A stretch of 13,934 bases of DNA, from assembly GCA_947258675.1 (NCBI GenBank), contig CAMYJP010000022.1:1-13934 (forward strand), written 5' to 3'. The notes below the pieces were generated by a model. The model searched no databases. It was not told where the DNA came from and saw nothing but the letters and a program-made list of their open reading frames with translations. Both the position numbers and the translations under genes were made by a program. Positions 13,753 through 13,934 of this stretch are shown piece by piece (position 1 is the stretch's first letter; every line of letters starts with the position of its first letter). The DNA comes from an uncultured Desulfobulbaceae bacterium (lineage in GTDB: Bacteria; Desulfobacterota; Desulfobulbia; Desulfobulbales; BM004).

Positions 13753-13773
13753 TCTTCAATTTTCAATTTTCAG
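13753..13773 (-). repeat. Heptad repeat containing the HD-gene stop codon
   Basis: TCTTCAA, TTTTCAA, TTTTCAG on the plus strand; on the coding strand CTGAAAA, TTGAAAA, TTGAAGA. The TGA stop (13756-13758) and the last codons (LKIEN) are part of it. One base per unit separates it from the ATGAAAA series at 7152-7186. Confidence 0.65.
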
Positions 13774-13934
13774 TATCTCCACCGCCAGTTCCTTGCCGGA
13801 TGGCGTCAAAAAGGACTTTCCTATAATTTTATCCAACTGTTCAGGGCTGGTTGGAGATTCTTTTTGTTTTTCCTCAAGATTTACTATTAAATCAGCATCA
13901 TAGAGCACCTTAAAATTAATCGTTTCGTCCTCGC
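13756..13934 (-). CDS. C-terminal fragment of a probable HD-domain phosphohydrolase
   Basis: The frame is open from the window end to TGA at 13756-13758 and gives 58 residues; the rest lies outside. The piece ETINFKVLYDADLIVNLEEKQK resembles the final conserved aspartate region (x-DAD-x-x-x-N-L) of small HD-domain metal-dependent phosphohydrolases, in which this Asp completes the metal site. KSFLTPSGKELAVEILK is the C-terminal helix region. The identification rests on that one motif, as the HD pair itself is not visible. It is on the same strand as the 4Fe-4S and SDR genes and probably heads or precedes their operon; about 105 bp with a hairpin separate it from the 4Fe-4S start. Confidence 0.5.
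   Translation of the reverse strand, partial: EDETINFKVLYDADLIVNLEEKQKESPTSPEQLDKIIGKSFLTPSGKELAVEILKIEN

Overview
The window reads as chromosomal DNA of an anaerobic Gram-negative bacterium, most likely a Desulfobacterota (former Deltaproteobacteria) member. This is inferred from an LPS exporter pair (LptF/LptG), a System II cytochrome c assembly pair (ResB/CcsA), a BadF/BcrA-type iron-sulfur activator ATPase, a 4Fe-4S electron-transfer protein, a c-di-GMP synthase of the HDOD-GGDEF style and moderate, AT-leaning base composition. No taxonomic marker gene is present, so this remains an inference.

Layout. (1) 1-699: C-terminal part of a diguanylate cyclase, cut by the window start. (2) 930-1358: a two-CBS-domain protein. 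(3) 1517-1855 and 2091-2936, minus strand: a small conserved-looking protein of unknown function and a rhomboid protease with an N-terminal zinc ribbon. (4) 2937-3443: a 507-bp gap whose centre (3105-3379) is a previously unannotated miniature inverted-repeat element with 15-bp terminal repeats and a perfect 9-bp target-site duplication. (5) 3444-8941, plus strand: six tightly packed genes, lptF-lptG-unknown(262 aa)-ASKHA activator-DUF362-PIG-L deacetylase. Neighbours either overlap by a few bases or lie less than 10 nt apart. (6) 8952-11179, minus strand: ccsA and resB, convergent with the preceding operon. (7) 11465-11998, plus strand: rpmB (L28) behind a good sigma-70-type promoter and a leader hairpin, then an unknown 88-aa protein. 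(8) 12061-13934, minus strand: a probable HD-domain phosphohydrolase (partial), a 4Fe-4S protein and an SDR-family protein that lacks the catalytic lysine.

The two points of most interest are as follows. First, the four genes behind lptFG form a compact, translationally coupled set. The ASKHA protein keeps both cluster-binding cysteines of the 2-hydroxyacyl-CoA dehydratase activators, yet no dehydratase is encoded here. Its immediate partner is an unrecognised six-cysteine protein, followed by DUF362 and a PIG-L deacetylase. This could be an undescribed ATP-driven low-potential redox and deacetylation module, possibly acting on an envelope glycolipid. Second, 7-bp-period repeats of the type ATGAAAA / TTGAAAA / GGTAAAA lie exactly at gene 3' ends on the coding strand. 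They supply or abut the stop codons at three junctions, and related heptads also form part of the arms of the miniature element. Because 7 mod 3 = 1, the units that contain TGA or ATGA offer a stop or start in each frame in turn, which suggests a dispersed repeat that inserts harmlessly at gene ends.
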